A DNA stretch of 64,000 nucleotides from JBOZRQ01 sp050789255 (GTDB taxonomy: Bacteria > Bacillota > Sulfobacillia > Symbiobacteriales > Symbiobacteriaceae), in contig JBOZRQ010000025.1 of assembly GCA_050789255.1 (NCBI GenBank), forward strand, positions 124,001 to 188,000, read 5' to 3'. Below the pieces are notes generated by a model. That model saw nothing but the letters and a program-made list of their open reading frames with translations. It was not told the origin of the DNA and did no database searches. Positions 8,060-16,974 of this stretch are shown here, in pieces (the stretch's first letter is position 1; every line of letters starts with the position of its first letter). The position numbers and the translations under genes were made by a program.

Positions 8060-8302
8060 ATGGCCAGCAAGGACCAGATTTTCGACAGGGTTAAGGGTAT
8101 TATCGTGGACCAGCTTGGTGTTGAAGAGGACGAGGTCTCCATGGAGTCCTCCTTCATTGAGGATCTCGGCGCTGACTCCCTCGACATCGTGGAGCTGATT
8201 ATGGCTCTCGAAGAGGAGTTTGAGATTGAAGTTCCCGACGAGGACGCTGAAAAGCTAATGACCGTCGGTAACGCCGTGGATTACATCAAGGACCATCAGT
8301 AA
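8060..8302 (+). CDS. acpP: Acyl carrier protein, 80 aa
   Basis: Small acidic protein with the 4'-phosphopantetheine attachment Ser40 in GADSLDIVEL. GGGAGGGGGTGAG lies upstream at suitable spacing. It carries the growing acyl chain for the neighbouring Fab enzymes and for PlsX. A terminator-like hairpin separates it from fabF, which may set a higher ACP level. Confidence 0.97.
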   Translation: MASKDQIFDRVKGIIVDQLGVEEDEVSMESSFIEDLGADSLDIVELIMALEEEFEIEVPDEDAEKLMTVGNAVDYIKDHQ

Positions 8303-8322
8303 GCGAAGGCTGCCGAAGAGAG

Positions 8323-8362
8323 AAGGCCCTGTAACGGCGCTCGCCGCTACAGGGCCTTTTGT
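8323..8362 (+). terminator. Intrinsic terminator or attenuator between acpP and fabF
   Basis: AAGGCCCTGTAACGGCG pairs with CGCCGCTACAGGGCCTT, followed by TTTTGT (8323-8362). It lies inside the fab gene cluster, so it probably allows partial read-through into fabF. Confidence 0.75.
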
Positions 8363-8394
8363 ACTGAAGTCCGCCACAAGCAGGAGGTTTTCGG

Positions 8395-9636
8395 ATGCCG
8401 CAGCGTGTTGTCATTACGGGAATGGGGGCGGTCACCCCCCTGGGCCTGAGCGTCGCAGACTTCTGGGACGGGCTGAAGGCCGGGCGCAGCGGGGTGGGGC
8501 TGATCACCCGGTTCGATACCGCGAACTTCGAGCCCAAGGTTGCAGCTGAGGTCAAGGGCTTCACCCCCGGCGACTTCATGGACCGCAAGGAAGCCCGCCG
8601 GATGGACCGCTACACCCAGTTCGCCGTGGCGGCGGCCAAGCAGGCATTCGCTGACGCCGGCCTGACCAAGGAGGAGCTCGAGTCCGAGCGCTGCGGCGTC
8701 TACTTCGGCAGCGGCATCGGCGGCATGGAGACCTTCTCCGAGGAGTTTGAGACCCTGCACAACAAGGGACCGAAGCGGGTCAGCCCCTTCATGGTCCCCA
8801 TGATGATCGCCAACATGGCGGCGGGCACCATCGCCATCCAGTTCAACCTGCAGGGGCCGAACATGACCACGGTGACCGCCTGCTCGTCCGCCAACAACGC
8901 CATCGGCGAGGCTTACCACGCTATCCAGTCCGGTCGGGCCGACCTGATGGTCACCGGCGGCGCCGAGGCATCGGTGGTGCCGATCGCCGTGGCGGGCTTT
9001 GCCAACATGCAGGCGCTCTCCACCAAGTACAATGAGACGCCCGAGAAGGCCTCGCGCCCCTTCGACAAGGGCCGTGACGGCTTCGTGATGGGCGAGGGCG
9101 GCGGCGTGGTGATCCTGGAAAGCCTGGAGCACGCCCAAAAGCGCGGCGCCCGCATTTACGCTGAGGTCATAGGCTACGGGTGCGCAGCGGATGCCTACCA
9201 CATGGTCCAGCCGCCCGAGAACGGCGAGGGCGGCGCCCGGGCCATGACCCGCGCCTTGAAGGACGCAGGGATCGCACCGTCCGAGGTCGATTACATCAAC
9301 GCCCACGGCACCTCCACGCCGCAGGGCGACATTGCTGAGACCCGGGCGATCAAGTCGGTCTTCGGCGATCACGCATATAAGCTGGCGGTCTCCTCGACCA
9401 AGTCGATGCACGGCCACTTGCTGGGCGCCGCCGGCGCTGTGGAGCTGATCGCCAGCGTCATGGCGATGGTCGACGGGGTGTTGCCGCCTACCATCAACCA
9501 GGAGGAGAAGGACCCAGAGTGCGACCTGGACTACGTGCCCAACGTGGCGCGGCCGGCCCGGGTGAACGTGGCGCTCTCCAACTCCTTCGGCTTTGGCGGC
9601 CAGAACGCCACGGTGATCGTGCGCAAGTGGAGCTAA
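8395..9636 (+). CDS. fabF: 3-oxoacyl-ACP synthase II (FabF), 413 aa
   Basis: Elongating ketosynthase. The catalytic residues are Cys163 in VTACSSANNAIG, His in NAHGTSTPQGD, and His in SMHGHLLGAAGAVE. AGGAGG precedes the ATG. Last fab gene of the cluster; rnc follows after 14 bp. Confidence 0.97.
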   Translation: MPQRVVITGMGAVTPLGLSVADFWDGLKAGRSGVGLITRFDTANFEPKVAAEVKGFTPGDFMDRKEARRMDRYTQFAVAAAKQAFADAGLTKEELESERCGVYFGSGIGGMETFSEEFETLHNKGPKRVSPFMVPMMIANMAAGTIAIQFNLQGPNMTTVTACSSANNAIGEAYHAIQSGRADLMVTGGAEASVVPIAVAGFANMQALSTKYNETPEKASRPFDKGRDGFVMGEGGGVVILESLEHAQKRGARIYAEVIGYGCAADAYHMVQPPENGEGGARAMTRALKDAGIAPSEVDYINAHGTSTPQGDIAETRAIKSVFGDHAYKLAVSSTKSMHGHLLGAAGAVELIASVMAMVDGVLPPTINQEEKDPECDLDYVPNVARPARVNVALSNSFGFGGQNATVIVRKWS

Positions 9637-9650
9637 GGGACGGTGTCCAA

Positions 9651-10343
9651 GTGAATGCTGAGCTGAAACGGTGGGCCGCCCAGGCGCTGGGCCACGAATT
9701 CGCCAACCAGGCGCTGCTGGCGGAAGCGCTCACCCACACCACCTACGCCAACGAGAACCCGGGCGCCCGGCCCAACCAGCGGCTGGAGTTCCTGGGCGAC
9801 TCCGTGGTCGGGCTGATCGTGGCGGGCTACCTGTACGAGCGCTTTCCCGACCTGCCCGAGGGCGATCTGACCAAGATCCGGGCCGCCGTGGTCTGTGAGC
9901 CCACCCTGGCTGCCCGTTCCCGCACCCTGCAGGTTGGTCAGTACCTGCGCTTTGGCCGGGGCGAGTCGGTGACCGGACGCGACCGGGATTCGATCCTGGC
10001 CGACGCCTTTGAGGCGGTCGTGGGGGCGCTCTACCTGGACGGGGGCTGGGAGGTCGCCCGCAGCTTCGTGCTGCGGGAACTGAGCCCCCTGGTGGGCGAA
10101 GCGCGGCAGGGCCAGGTGCGGGTCGACTACAAGACCAAACTCCAGGAGGTACTGCAGCAGCAATTCCTGGAGGGGCCCTCCTACCGGCTCCTCGATGAGG
10201 AGGGACCGGCGCACGCCAAGCGGTTCTCTGTGGGCGTCTTTCACCGGGGCGCCCAGTTGGGCAGCGGCTGGGGCCGCAACAAAAAGGAAGCAGAGCAGGA
10301 AGCGGCGCGGGTCGCACTTGGCTCGCTGGGCGACCGGGCTTGA
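9651..10343 (+). CDS. rnc: Ribonuclease III, 230 aa
   Basis: Double-strand-specific endoribonuclease for rRNA and mRNA processing. The signature NQRLEFLGDSVVG is at residues 42-54, with the second catalytic acidic segment in DRDSILADAFEAVVGALYLDGG. A C-terminal dsRNA-binding domain begins near DYKTKLQEVLQQ. The GTG at 9651 gives family length, with AAGGGA about 10 bases upstream. In many Firmicutes rnc is followed directly by smc and ftsY; here spoVS and a protease gene intervene. Confidence 0.96.
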   Translation: MNAELKRWAAQALGHEFANQALLAEALTHTTYANENPGARPNQRLEFLGDSVVGLIVAGYLYERFPDLPEGDLTKIRAAVVCEPTLAARSRTLQVGQYLRFGRGESVTGRDRDSILADAFEAVVGALYLDGGWEVARSFVLRELSPLVGEARQGQVRVDYKTKLQEVLQQQFLEGPSYRLLDEEGPAHAKRFSVGVFHRGAQLGSGWGRNKKEAEQEAARVALGSLGDRA

Positions 10344-10365
10344 CAGTCCGGTCGCTTTCTTGTGT
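10330..10365 (+). terminator. Terminator overlapping the end of rnc
   Basis: GCGACCGG (10330-10337) pairs with CCGGTCGC (10348-10355), followed by TTTCTTGTGTTT. The rnc stop codon lies in the loop. Confidence 0.6.
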
Positions 10366-10446
10366 TTGGGTGCGCACCCAACTCTGCTTCGTGACCACTT
10401 TCACTAGTTTGTCGAACATCTTTACTGAATTTTAAAAAGATCACAG

Positions 10447-10471
10447 AGGAATTTCCCTTCCATATAGGAAT
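10447..10471 (+). promoter_or_regulatory. Candidate sigma-H promoter for spoVS
   Basis: AGGAATT (10447-10453) and GGAAT (10467-10471) are separated by 13 bp, matching the Bacillus sigma-H pattern (AGGAWWT, then RGAAT). SpoVS is a sigma-H-controlled sporulation gene in Bacillus, so motif and gene agree. It lies about 70 bp before the spoVS start. Confidence 0.5.
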
Positions 10472-10542
10472 ATGTACAACACTTGACTATTAAGTTTCGT
10501 CAAGTACGACCGACGCACAGCAACCCGGGGGAGGAACTTATC

Positions 10543-10803
10543 ATGGAAGTACTCAAAGTCTCAGCCACGTCCAAGCCGAAATCCGTTGCTGGCGCACTGG
10601 CGGCAGTTCTTAGGGAGAAGGGACAGGCGGAGGTTCAGGCCGTGGGTGCCGGAGCGGTGAACCAGGCGGTCAAGGCCATCGCCATTGCCCGGGGATACGT
10701 TGCCCCGAACGGCATCGACCTCGTGGCCGTTCCGGCCTTCGCTGAGATCACCATCGAGGGTGACGAGCGCACCGCCATCCGGTTCATCGTCGAGCCGCGG
10801 TAG
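10543..10803 (+). CDS. spoVS: Stage V sporulation protein S, 86 aa
   Basis: Small Alba-like protein with the strongly conserved start MEVLKVSATSKPKSVAGALA and internal AVGAGAVNQAVKAIAIARG. In Bacillus it affects septation and spore coat/cortex stages. GGGGGAGGAA precedes the ATG. It is monocistronic, with its own promoter and terminator. Its presence supports a spore-forming host, though SpoVS also occurs in a few non-spore-formers. Confidence 0.95.
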   Translation: MEVLKVSATSKPKSVAGALAAVLREKGQAEVQAVGAGAVNQAVKAIAIARGYVAPNGIDLVAVPAFAEITIEGDERTAIRFIVEPR

Positions 10804-10825
10804 CCAGGTTTCTAGACAGAGGGGG

Positions 10826-10868
10826 AGCGCAGGCGGGGCCTCACACGGGGCTCCGCCTGCGCTTTTTT
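10826..10868 (+). terminator. Terminator after spoVS
   Basis: The arms AGCGCAGGCGG and CCGCCTGCGCT form a strong stem, followed by a run of six T. Confidence 0.88.
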
Positions 10869-10951
10869 GTTCGGGTGAAGGGATGATTTCCGGGTGCGGG
10901 GTCGAACCATTGGGAGTCCAAACTACAAGGCGGATGCGAGGTTGAAGGACG

Positions 10952-12175
10952 TTGCCGACCCGATCAGCAAAACCCGGGCGCCGGGCGTTGGCCGCGGCCC
11001 TGCTTCTCCTGCTCTGCTTGCTCGCCGGGGTTCCTGCCCAGGCCGCTCCGGCTGAAAGTTGGGCGCTGCCGGCGGCCCGCGCCGCTGAGGCCCTCCGTCG
11101 GGCCGAGTCCGTGGTGCACGGCGCCCCCATGGGGCCGGTCACCGTGGCCGTGCTGGACTCCGGGGTCGACAGCGCCCACCCGGCCCTGGCCGGGCGCCTG
11201 TGGCCGGGCATCAACGCGATCAGCGCCCTCCCCGACCCGCAGTCAGTCACCGATGACTCGGCCGATGGCCACGGCACCCACGTAACCGGGATCATCACCG
11301 CAGCTACCGAGGGCTTTCCTGTGAGGGTCCTGCCCGTGAAGGTGCTGGGCGCCGACGGCAGCGGCGGCATGGACGACCTGGCCCGGGCGGTCCGCCGGGC
11401 GGTCGACTGGCGCAGCCCTGCCGGGGAGCGGGTCCGGGTGATCAACCTGAGCCTGGGGGAGCGACCCGGCTCCGTCCCGCCAGACTTGGCCCGGGCCGTC
11501 TCCTACGCCCTGGAGCAAGGGGTGCTGCTGGTGGCGGCGGCCGGGAACGAGCGCCGCAGCGTCGCCGGTTACTACCCGGCAGCGCTTCCTGGGGTCATCT
11601 CCGTCGCGGCCTTGCGCAGTGACTTTACCCCGGATCCCTCCTCCAACGAGGGGGCGCTGGTCATGGCGCCCGCACCGCGCCCAGGGTCCTCCTTTGCGGC
11701 GCCCCTGGTCAGCGCCGGGGCGGCGATCCTGCTCTCCACCTTTCCCGAACTGACCTGGGCCGAGCTGGTGAACGCCCTGCTGGGCGGACATGAGCCCAGG
11801 CCCTGCCCCGACCGGCTCTGCCCGGTTTTCAGCATCGACCGGGCGCTGGCCAACCTGGGCCCCCTGCGGGCGCCGACCTTGGGCCAGCCGCCCCCGCCGT
11901 CCTACAGTCTCACCGCCAGTGTCAGCGGGTGGGCGGCGCCGGGGGCAGCGGTCACGGTGAGCGACGGCTTCCAGGCGGTCGCCGGCCCCGACGGCCGCTT
12001 CACGATCGACCTGGCGCTGCCCGCGGCAGGCGAGTACACCATCACCGCCTACGCCACGGCAGATGGCGTGCGCAGCCGGACATCGCTGCCGGTCACCATC
12101 ACCGTGCTCCCCAGCGGCCCGAGGCGGCGCCCGGCCGCCCTCAGCGACCTCCTGCCGCTGTGGCACCTCCGGTAA
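10952..12175 (+). CDS. Secreted subtilisin-like (S8) serine protease, 407 aa
   Basis: An Ala/Leu-rich signal peptide at residues 11-31 probably ends at AQA. The catalytic triad is complete: Asp69 in VAVLDSGVD, His107 in DGHGTHVTG and Ser247 in PGSSFAAP; the oxyanion Asn199 is in AAAGNE. After the catalytic domain (about 60-275), residues 310-390 form an Ig-like beta domain (ASVSGWAAPGAAVTV... GEYTITAYA). There is no clear subtilisin propeptide domain between signal and catalytic core. The TTG start has a poor SD (AAGGA very close). It is inserted between rnc/spoVS and smc. Confidence 0.88.
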   Translation: MPTRSAKPGRRALAAALLLLLCLLAGVPAQAAPAESWALPAARAAEALRRAESVVHGAPMGPVTVAVLDSGVDSAHPALAGRLWPGINAISALPDPQSVTDDSADGHGTHVTGIITAATEGFPVRVLPVKVLGADGSGGMDDLARAVRRAVDWRSPAGERVRVINLSLGERPGSVPPDLARAVSYALEQGVLLVAAAGNERRSVAGYYPAALPGVISVAALRSDFTPDPSSNEGALVMAPAPRPGSSFAAPLVSAGAAILLSTFPELTWAELVNALLGGHEPRPCPDRLCPVFSIDRALANLGPLRAPTLGQPPPPSYSLTASVSGWAAPGAAVTVSDGFQAVAGPDGRFTIDLALPAAGEYTITAYATADGVRSRTSLPVTITVLPSGPRRRPAALSDLLPLWHLR

Positions 12176-12256
12176 AACCGGACGGCGAAAAGAGGGGGAA
12201 GCGCCGGGGCGTGTCGAATGGTATCTAGTCGTTTTGTACCAGCGGGGAGGCTGCCG

Positions 12257-15200
12257 ATGTATCTTAAACGTTTGGAAGTTCTCGGGTTCAAATCCTTCGC
12301 GGATAAGACTGAACTCGAGTTTGGCCCCGGTATCACTGCGGTCGTCGGGCCCAACGGCTCCGGCAAGTCCAACGTAGCCGAGGCGGTGCGCTGGGTGCTG
12401 GGCGAGCAAAGCGCCAAGGCTCTGCGCGGCGGCACCATGACCGACGTCATCTTCGCAGGCAGCTCCGGCAAGAAGCCCATGGGTTTCGCCCAGGTCTCCA
12501 TGGTGCTCGATAACGCCGACGGCAAAATGGGCGTGGGCTTCACCGAGGTCATGGTCACCCGCAGGGTCGACCGCTCGGGCGAGGGCGAGTACTTTATCAA
12601 CCAGGTCCCCTGCCGCCTCAAGGACGTGCACGACCTGTTCCTGGACACCGGCGTCGGCAAGGAGAACTACTCGATCATCGGGCAGGGCCGCATCGACGAG
12701 ATCCTCGCCAGCAAGCCCGAGGAGCGCCGGAACATCTTTGAGGAGGCGGCGGGCATCTCCCGGTACAAGAGCCGGAAGAAGGAGGCCCAGCGCCGTCTCG
12801 ATGAGACCGAGCAGAATCTGCTGCGCATCACCGATATCATCGGCGAGCTCTCCTCGCAGATGGACTCGCTGAAGGAGCAGGCGGAGAAGGCCGAGGTCTA
12901 CACCCGGCTCCACACCGAGCTGACCGAGCTCGACACGGGCTTGATGGCCTTCGGCCTCGCCCAGGTCGATCAGAAACTGAGCCGCCGGGTCGAGGAGAAC
13001 GGTGTGCTCACCGCCCGCCTGGCGGAGACTGAGGCGAAGCTGCAGTCGGCCGAGCAGGCCCTCGATGTTGCGCGCAACCTGGCGGAGTCCCTCGACCAGG
13101 AGCTCTCGCTGGCCTCGCTGCGCGTCACCGAAGCTACCGGCCGCAGCCACCGGGCTGAGGGCCGCCTTGCCCTGGTCCAGCAGGAGCAGAAGGGCGCCGA
13201 AGCCGAGCAGCAGCGCCTTGAGATCGAACTCACCGGCCTGGAGGCCAAGCTCGCCGCCGCCGCCGAGGAGATGGCGGGCCTGCAGGAGCAGGTCAGCACG
13301 CTGCAGGCCGAGCTGCAGGCAGCCGCCGGCGACCTGGCCGCCCGGGAGCAGGCCCAGTTGGGCGCCCAGGCCGAGCTGGCCGAGGCCAGCCGCACGGTTG
13401 AAGAGAAGAAGAGCCGCATCGTGGCGATCCTTCAGCTGGAGGCCGAAAAGCGCAACGCCGCCGCCGGAGCCGACAGGGCCGGCGAGGAGGCCGCCCGGCG
13501 CATCGCACGGCTTGCCGCCGACCGGGAGCGGGCCGAATCGGAAGCCGCCACGGCAAAACAAGCCGCGAGCGCCCTCGCCGATCAGCAGGCCGCCCTTGCC
13601 GCCGACCGCGACCGCACCGCCGGCGACCTCACAGCGCTGAAGAAGGCGCGCCAGGAGGCCGAACAGCGGATCCAGGAGCTCCAGCAGAAGGGCTCCACCC
13701 TGCGCGAGCAGATCCAGGGCGCCAGCTCTCGCCTGGGCGCCATCGAAGAGATGATGAACGCCTTCGAGGGCTATCAGAAGGGCACCCGCACGGTGCTGCA
13801 GGGGCGCGAGAAGAACGCCCCCTGGGCCGCCGAGGTCTTGGGCGCCGTCGCCGAGATCATCCGCACCGAGCCCCGCTACGAGAAGGCGATCGAGATCGCC
13901 CTCGGCGGCAACATCCAGAACCTGATTACGGAAACCGATGGCGGCGCCAAGCAGGCCATCGAACACCTCAAGCGCACGAACGGCGGCCGGGCCACCTTCC
14001 TGCCGCTGAACGTCATCCGCCCGAACTCCTACCGCAACGACGAGGAGCGGGAATTCACGGGCGCCCCGGGCATCATCGGGGTGGCGGCCGACCTGGTCCG
14101 CTACGAGGAGAAGTTCCGCCCCGCCATCGCCTCGTTGCTGGGCCGTACGCTCATCGCTGATGACATGGACGCAGCCCTGGCCTTCGGCCGCAAAACCGGC
14201 ATGCGCTACCGGATCGTCACGCTCGACGGCGAGCTGCTGGCGGCGGGCGGCGCGCTCACGGGCGGCTCCACCGGCGGCCAGAGCGGCGGCCTGCTCTCCC
14301 GGGAGCGGGAGCGCGACGAGCTGACACAGCGCATCGAGAAGCTGCGCCAGGACCTCACCGCCGCCCGCAAGGCGGTGGAGGAGGCCGGCGCCGCCCGGCT
14401 GGAGCTTGAGAAGCAAATCACCGCCAAGGAGCAGGAGCTCCGGGCGGTGGAGACCCGCATCACCCAGGCCGAGGGCGAGGCGACCCGCCTGGCCGGCGAG
14501 GCCCGTCGCTGGGCGGAAGTGCTCACGGGCTTCGCCAGCGAGACGCAGGCCACCCTTCGCGAGGCCGAGTCCGGCGCAGCCAGCGGCGCCCTCCTGCGGG
14601 AGGAGCTGGCCAGGCTGGCCGAGGAGCGCGGCGCCCTCGAAGCCGAGGTGGCCCGCCTGAACGCCGAGGGCCAGGCCCGCATTGCCGCCCTGGAGGAGCA
14701 GGGGCGGGAGCTTACCGCCGTCCAGGTCCGCCTGGCCGAGCTGAACCAGCAGGCCCGCTCTTTGGCGAACCAGGCCGCCCGTGTGGAGCAGAGCCGTGAG
14801 GCCCTCCGCCTGGAGCAGGCCCAGCGGCAGGAGCAGCAGGGCGCCGTGGCCGAGCGGCTGGCCCGCATCGCAGATGAGCTGACCGCCGCCCAGGCCGAGG
14901 TTGCGGAGGCCGCTGAGGAGAAGCGCCGCTTCGAGGAGGAGCGGGCCCAGCTGCAGAACCGCAAGCTGGAGGCCCTGGAGCAGGCCAACGCCCGGGAGCG
15001 TGAAATGCGCAACTTGCGTCGCTCCCAGACCGAGAGCCAGTCCAAGCTCCAGCAGGGCGAGCTGGAGGAGGCCCGCCTTCGCATGGAGCAGACCTCCCTG
15101 GTCGAGCGCCTGGCGGAGCAGTACGGCCTGACCCCGGAGGAGATCGCCGGCAAGGAGCTGCAGCCCGAGCAGATCGAGTTCGCCCGGGCCCGCACCCAGG

Positions 15201-15841
15201 AGCTGCGCGAGCAAATCCGCGAGCTCGGCCCGGTCAACCTCTCCGCCATTGAGGAGTTCAAGACCGCCCAGGAGCGCTTCGCCTTCCTCACCCAGCAGAA
15301 GGGGGACCTGGAGGAGGCGAAGGAGTCGCTCTACCGGGCGATCGAGGAGCTAGATAAGCGCATCAAGACCCACTTCCTGGAGTCTTTCCAGGTGATCCGC
15401 CGGGAGTTCCAGAAGGTCTACGGCGAGCTCTTCGAGGGCGGCAAGGCCGACCTGCACCTGGTCGACGAGAACGACCTGCTGGAGACCGGCATCGAAATCA
15501 CCGCTGCCCCGCCCGGCAAGAAGCCCCAGACCCTCAGCCTGCTCTCGGGCGGCGAGCGCGCCATGACCGCCCTCGCCCTGCTCTTTGCGCTCTTGCGGGT
15601 CAAGCCCTCGCCCTTCGTCATCCTCGACGAGGTGGAGGCGGCGCTCGACGAAGCGAACGTGGAGCGGGTCGGCAAGTACCTGCGGCTCTTTACCAGCCAG
15701 GGCAGCCAGTTCATCTGCATCACCCACCAGCGCGGCACCATGGAGGTGGCCGACTCCCTCTACGGCGTCACCATGGAGGGCACGGGCGTCTCCAAGGTCG
15801 TCTCGGTCCGCCTGATCGACGTGGTCAAGGAGGCGAGCTAA
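12257..15841 (+). CDS. smc: Chromosome segregation protein SMC, 1194 aa
   Basis: Full-length SMC ATPase of the SMC-ScpAB condensin. Walker A is GPNGSGKSN at residues 31-39. Two long Ala/Glu/Arg-rich coiled coils flank a hinge domain (about residues 510-680, including PWAAEVLGAVAEII and LIADDMDAALAF). The C-terminal head has the signature LSGGERAMTALALLFALL and Walker B PFVILDEVEAALDEANV. GGGGAGG precedes the ATG. The biased GC-rich codons leave a very long open frame on the opposite strand that is not a gene. Confidence 0.98.
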   Translation: MYLKRLEVLGFKSFADKTELEFGPGITAVVGPNGSGKSNVAEAVRWVLGEQSAKALRGGTMTDVIFAGSSGKKPMGFAQVSMVLDNADGKMGVGFTEVMVTRRVDRSGEGEYFINQVPCRLKDVHDLFLDTGVGKENYSIIGQGRIDEILASKPEERRNIFEEAAGISRYKSRKKEAQRRLDETEQNLLRITDIIGELSSQMDSLKEQAEKAEVYTRLHTELTELDTGLMAFGLAQVDQKLSRRVEENGVLTARLAETEAKLQSAEQALDVARNLAESLDQELSLASLRVTEATGRSHRAEGRLALVQQEQKGAEAEQQRLEIELTGLEAKLAAAAEEMAGLQEQVSTLQAELQAAAGDLAAREQAQLGAQAELAEASRTVEEKKSRIVAILQLEAEKRNAAAGADRAGEEAARRIARLAADRERAESEAATAKQAASALADQQAALAADRDRTAGDLTALKKARQEAEQRIQELQQKGSTLREQIQGASSRLGAIEEMMNAFEGYQKGTRTVLQGREKNAPWAAEVLGAVAEIIRTEPRYEKAIEIALGGNIQNLITETDGGAKQAIEHLKRTNGGRATFLPLNVIRPNSYRNDEEREFTGAPGIIGVAADLVRYEEKFRPAIASLLGRTLIADDMDAALAFGRKTGMRYRIVTLDGELLAAGGALTGGSTGGQSGGLLSRERERDELTQRIEKLRQDLTAARKAVEEAGAARLELEKQITAKEQELRAVETRITQAEGEATRLAGEARRWAEVLTGFASETQATLREAESGAASGALLREELARLAEERGALEAEVARLNAEGQARIAALEEQGRELTAVQVRLAELNQQARSLANQAARVEQSREALRLEQAQRQEQQGAVAERLARIADELTAAQAEVAEAAEEKRRFEEERAQLQNRKLEALEQANAREREMRNLRRSQTESQSKLQQGELEEARLRMEQTSLVERLAEQYGLTPEEIAGKELQPEQIEFARARTQELREQIRELGPVNLSAIEEFKTAQERFAFLTQQKGDLEEAKESLYRAIEELDKRIKTHFLESFQVIRREFQKVYGELFEGGKADLHLVDENDLLETGIEITAAPPGKKPQTLSLLSGGERAMTALALLFALLRVKPSPFVILDEVEAALDEANVERVGKYLRLFTSQGSQFICITHQRGTMEVADSLYGVTMEGTGVSKVVSVRLIDVVKEAS

Positions 15842-15958
15842 GTGCACGACGAGAAGCCCTCACCGCCCCGCTGGCCCTTCTGGGCCGGCATCGTGGGCGT
15901 GGCCCTGGTGGTCATGTTTGCAGAGGTGATTCTTGAGTGGCTCCTGCCCATGAGGTAG
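15842..15958 (+). CDS. Small single-span membrane protein between smc and ftsY, 38 aa
   Basis: A short ORF starts at a GTG directly after the smc stop codon, with a strong AAGGAGG (15827-15833) 8 bases upstream. The product begins VHDEKPSPPRWPFWAG, continues with one hydrophobic helix (IVGVALVVMFAEVILEWLL) and ends PMR. It has no family I recognise. The good ribosome site, tight coupling to smc and a clean hydrophobic profile argue that it is translated. A role near SMC or the SRP receptor is speculation. Confidence 0.6.
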   Translation: MHDEKPSPPRWPFWAGIVGVALVVMFAEVILEWLLPMR

Positions 15959-16014
15959 GCGCTGCAGGGCATACTACTGAACCGGAGTTCTTGGCACAAG
16001 AAGGAGCGTATCCC

Positions 16015-16938
16015 ATGGGGTTCTTTGACCGGTTGAAGGAAGGCTTGGCCAAAACCAAGGCGGCGCTGATGGATCGGGTCACCGACATCATGTCCGCCTT
16101 TCGCAAGATCGACGACGAGCTGTTCGAGGAGCTGGAGGAGGCCCTGATTCAGGGCGACGTCGGCGTGGAGACGAGTACCAAGCTGGTCGAGTCGCTGCGC
16201 AAGGAGGTTCGCACCCGGGGGCTGAAGAACGGCGAGGAGCTGCTGCCGGTCTTGAAGGAGCTCGTCTCCGGCATGCTGATGCAGGGCGCCCGGGAGCTGA
16301 ACCTGGCCCCCAGGGGGCAGGTCACCGTCATCCTGGTGGTGGGCGTCAACGGCGTCGGCAAGACGACCACCATCGGCAAGCTGGCTCACCACCTCAAGGA
16401 GGAGAAGGGCCTGAAGGTGATGCTCGCCGCCGCCGACACCTTCCGTGCCGCCGCCATCGACCAGCTCAAGGTCTGGGGTGAGCGGGCGGGGGTGCCCGTG
16501 GTGGCCCACGCCGAAGGGGCTGACCCCGGCGCCGTCGCCTTCGACGGCTGCAAGGCCGCCAAGGAGCAGGGCGCCGACGTCCTGATCGTCGACACCGCCG
16601 GCCGCCTGCACAACAAGGTGAACCTCATGGAGGAGCTCCGCAAAATCACCCGCATCATCCAGCGGGAGATCGACGGGGCGCCCCAGGAGACGCTCCTGGT
16701 GCTGGATGCCACCACCGGGCAGAACGCGGTGCAGCAGACCAAGCTCTTCAAGGAGGTCGCCGGGGTGACCGCCATCGCCCTGACCAAGCTCGACGGCACC
16801 GCCAAGGGCGGCGTGGTCATCGCCGTGCAGGACAAGGAGAAGGTGCCGGTCAAGTTCATTGGCGTCGGCGAGCGGATGGATGACCTTCAGCCCTTCGACC
16901 CCCAGGCCTTTGCGGACGCTCTCTTCACCCGTGCATAA
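16015..16938 (+). CDS. ftsY: Signal recognition particle receptor FtsY, 307 aa
   Basis: SRP receptor GTPase that docks ribosome-SRP complexes at the membrane. It has a short N domain (MGFFDRLKEGLAKTKAAL) and an NG GTPase core with GVNGVGKTTTIGKLA (G1), DTFRAAAIDQL, DTAGRLH (G3) and TKLDGTAKGG (G4). It lacks the long acidic A domain of E. coli FtsY, as is usual in Firmicutes. AAGGAG lies upstream of the ATG. Partner ffh is at 26.7 kb. Confidence 0.97.
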   Translation: MGFFDRLKEGLAKTKAALMDRVTDIMSAFRKIDDELFEELEEALIQGDVGVETSTKLVESLRKEVRTRGLKNGEELLPVLKELVSGMLMQGARELNLAPRGQVTVILVVGVNGVGKTTTIGKLAHHLKEEKGLKVMLAAADTFRAAAIDQLKVWGERAGVPVVAHAEGADPGAVAFDGCKAAKEQGADVLIVDTAGRLHNKVNLMEELRKITRIIQREIDGAPQETLLVLDATTGQNAVQQTKLFKEVAGVTAIALTKLDGTAKGGVVIAVQDKEKVPVKFIGVGERMDDLQPFDPQAFADALFTRA

Positions 16939-16940
16939 GA

Positions 16941-16974
16941 GCGAGGCGCCAGAACTCTGGCGCCTCGCTTTTTA
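16941..16974 (+). terminator. Terminator after ftsY
   Basis: GCGAGGCGCCAG pairs perfectly with CTGGCGCCTCGC across AACT and ends in TTTTT. It also sits at the 3' end of the convergent hydrolase gene and may serve both directions. Confidence 0.9.

Noticed and set aside
11243..15214. Very long open frame (over 1300 codons) on the minus strand opposite the protease and smc genes
   Set aside because: It is a by-product of GC-rich codon bias. The translation is Leu/Gly/Ala/Gln low complexity without domains, and the plus strand carries an unambiguous SMC.
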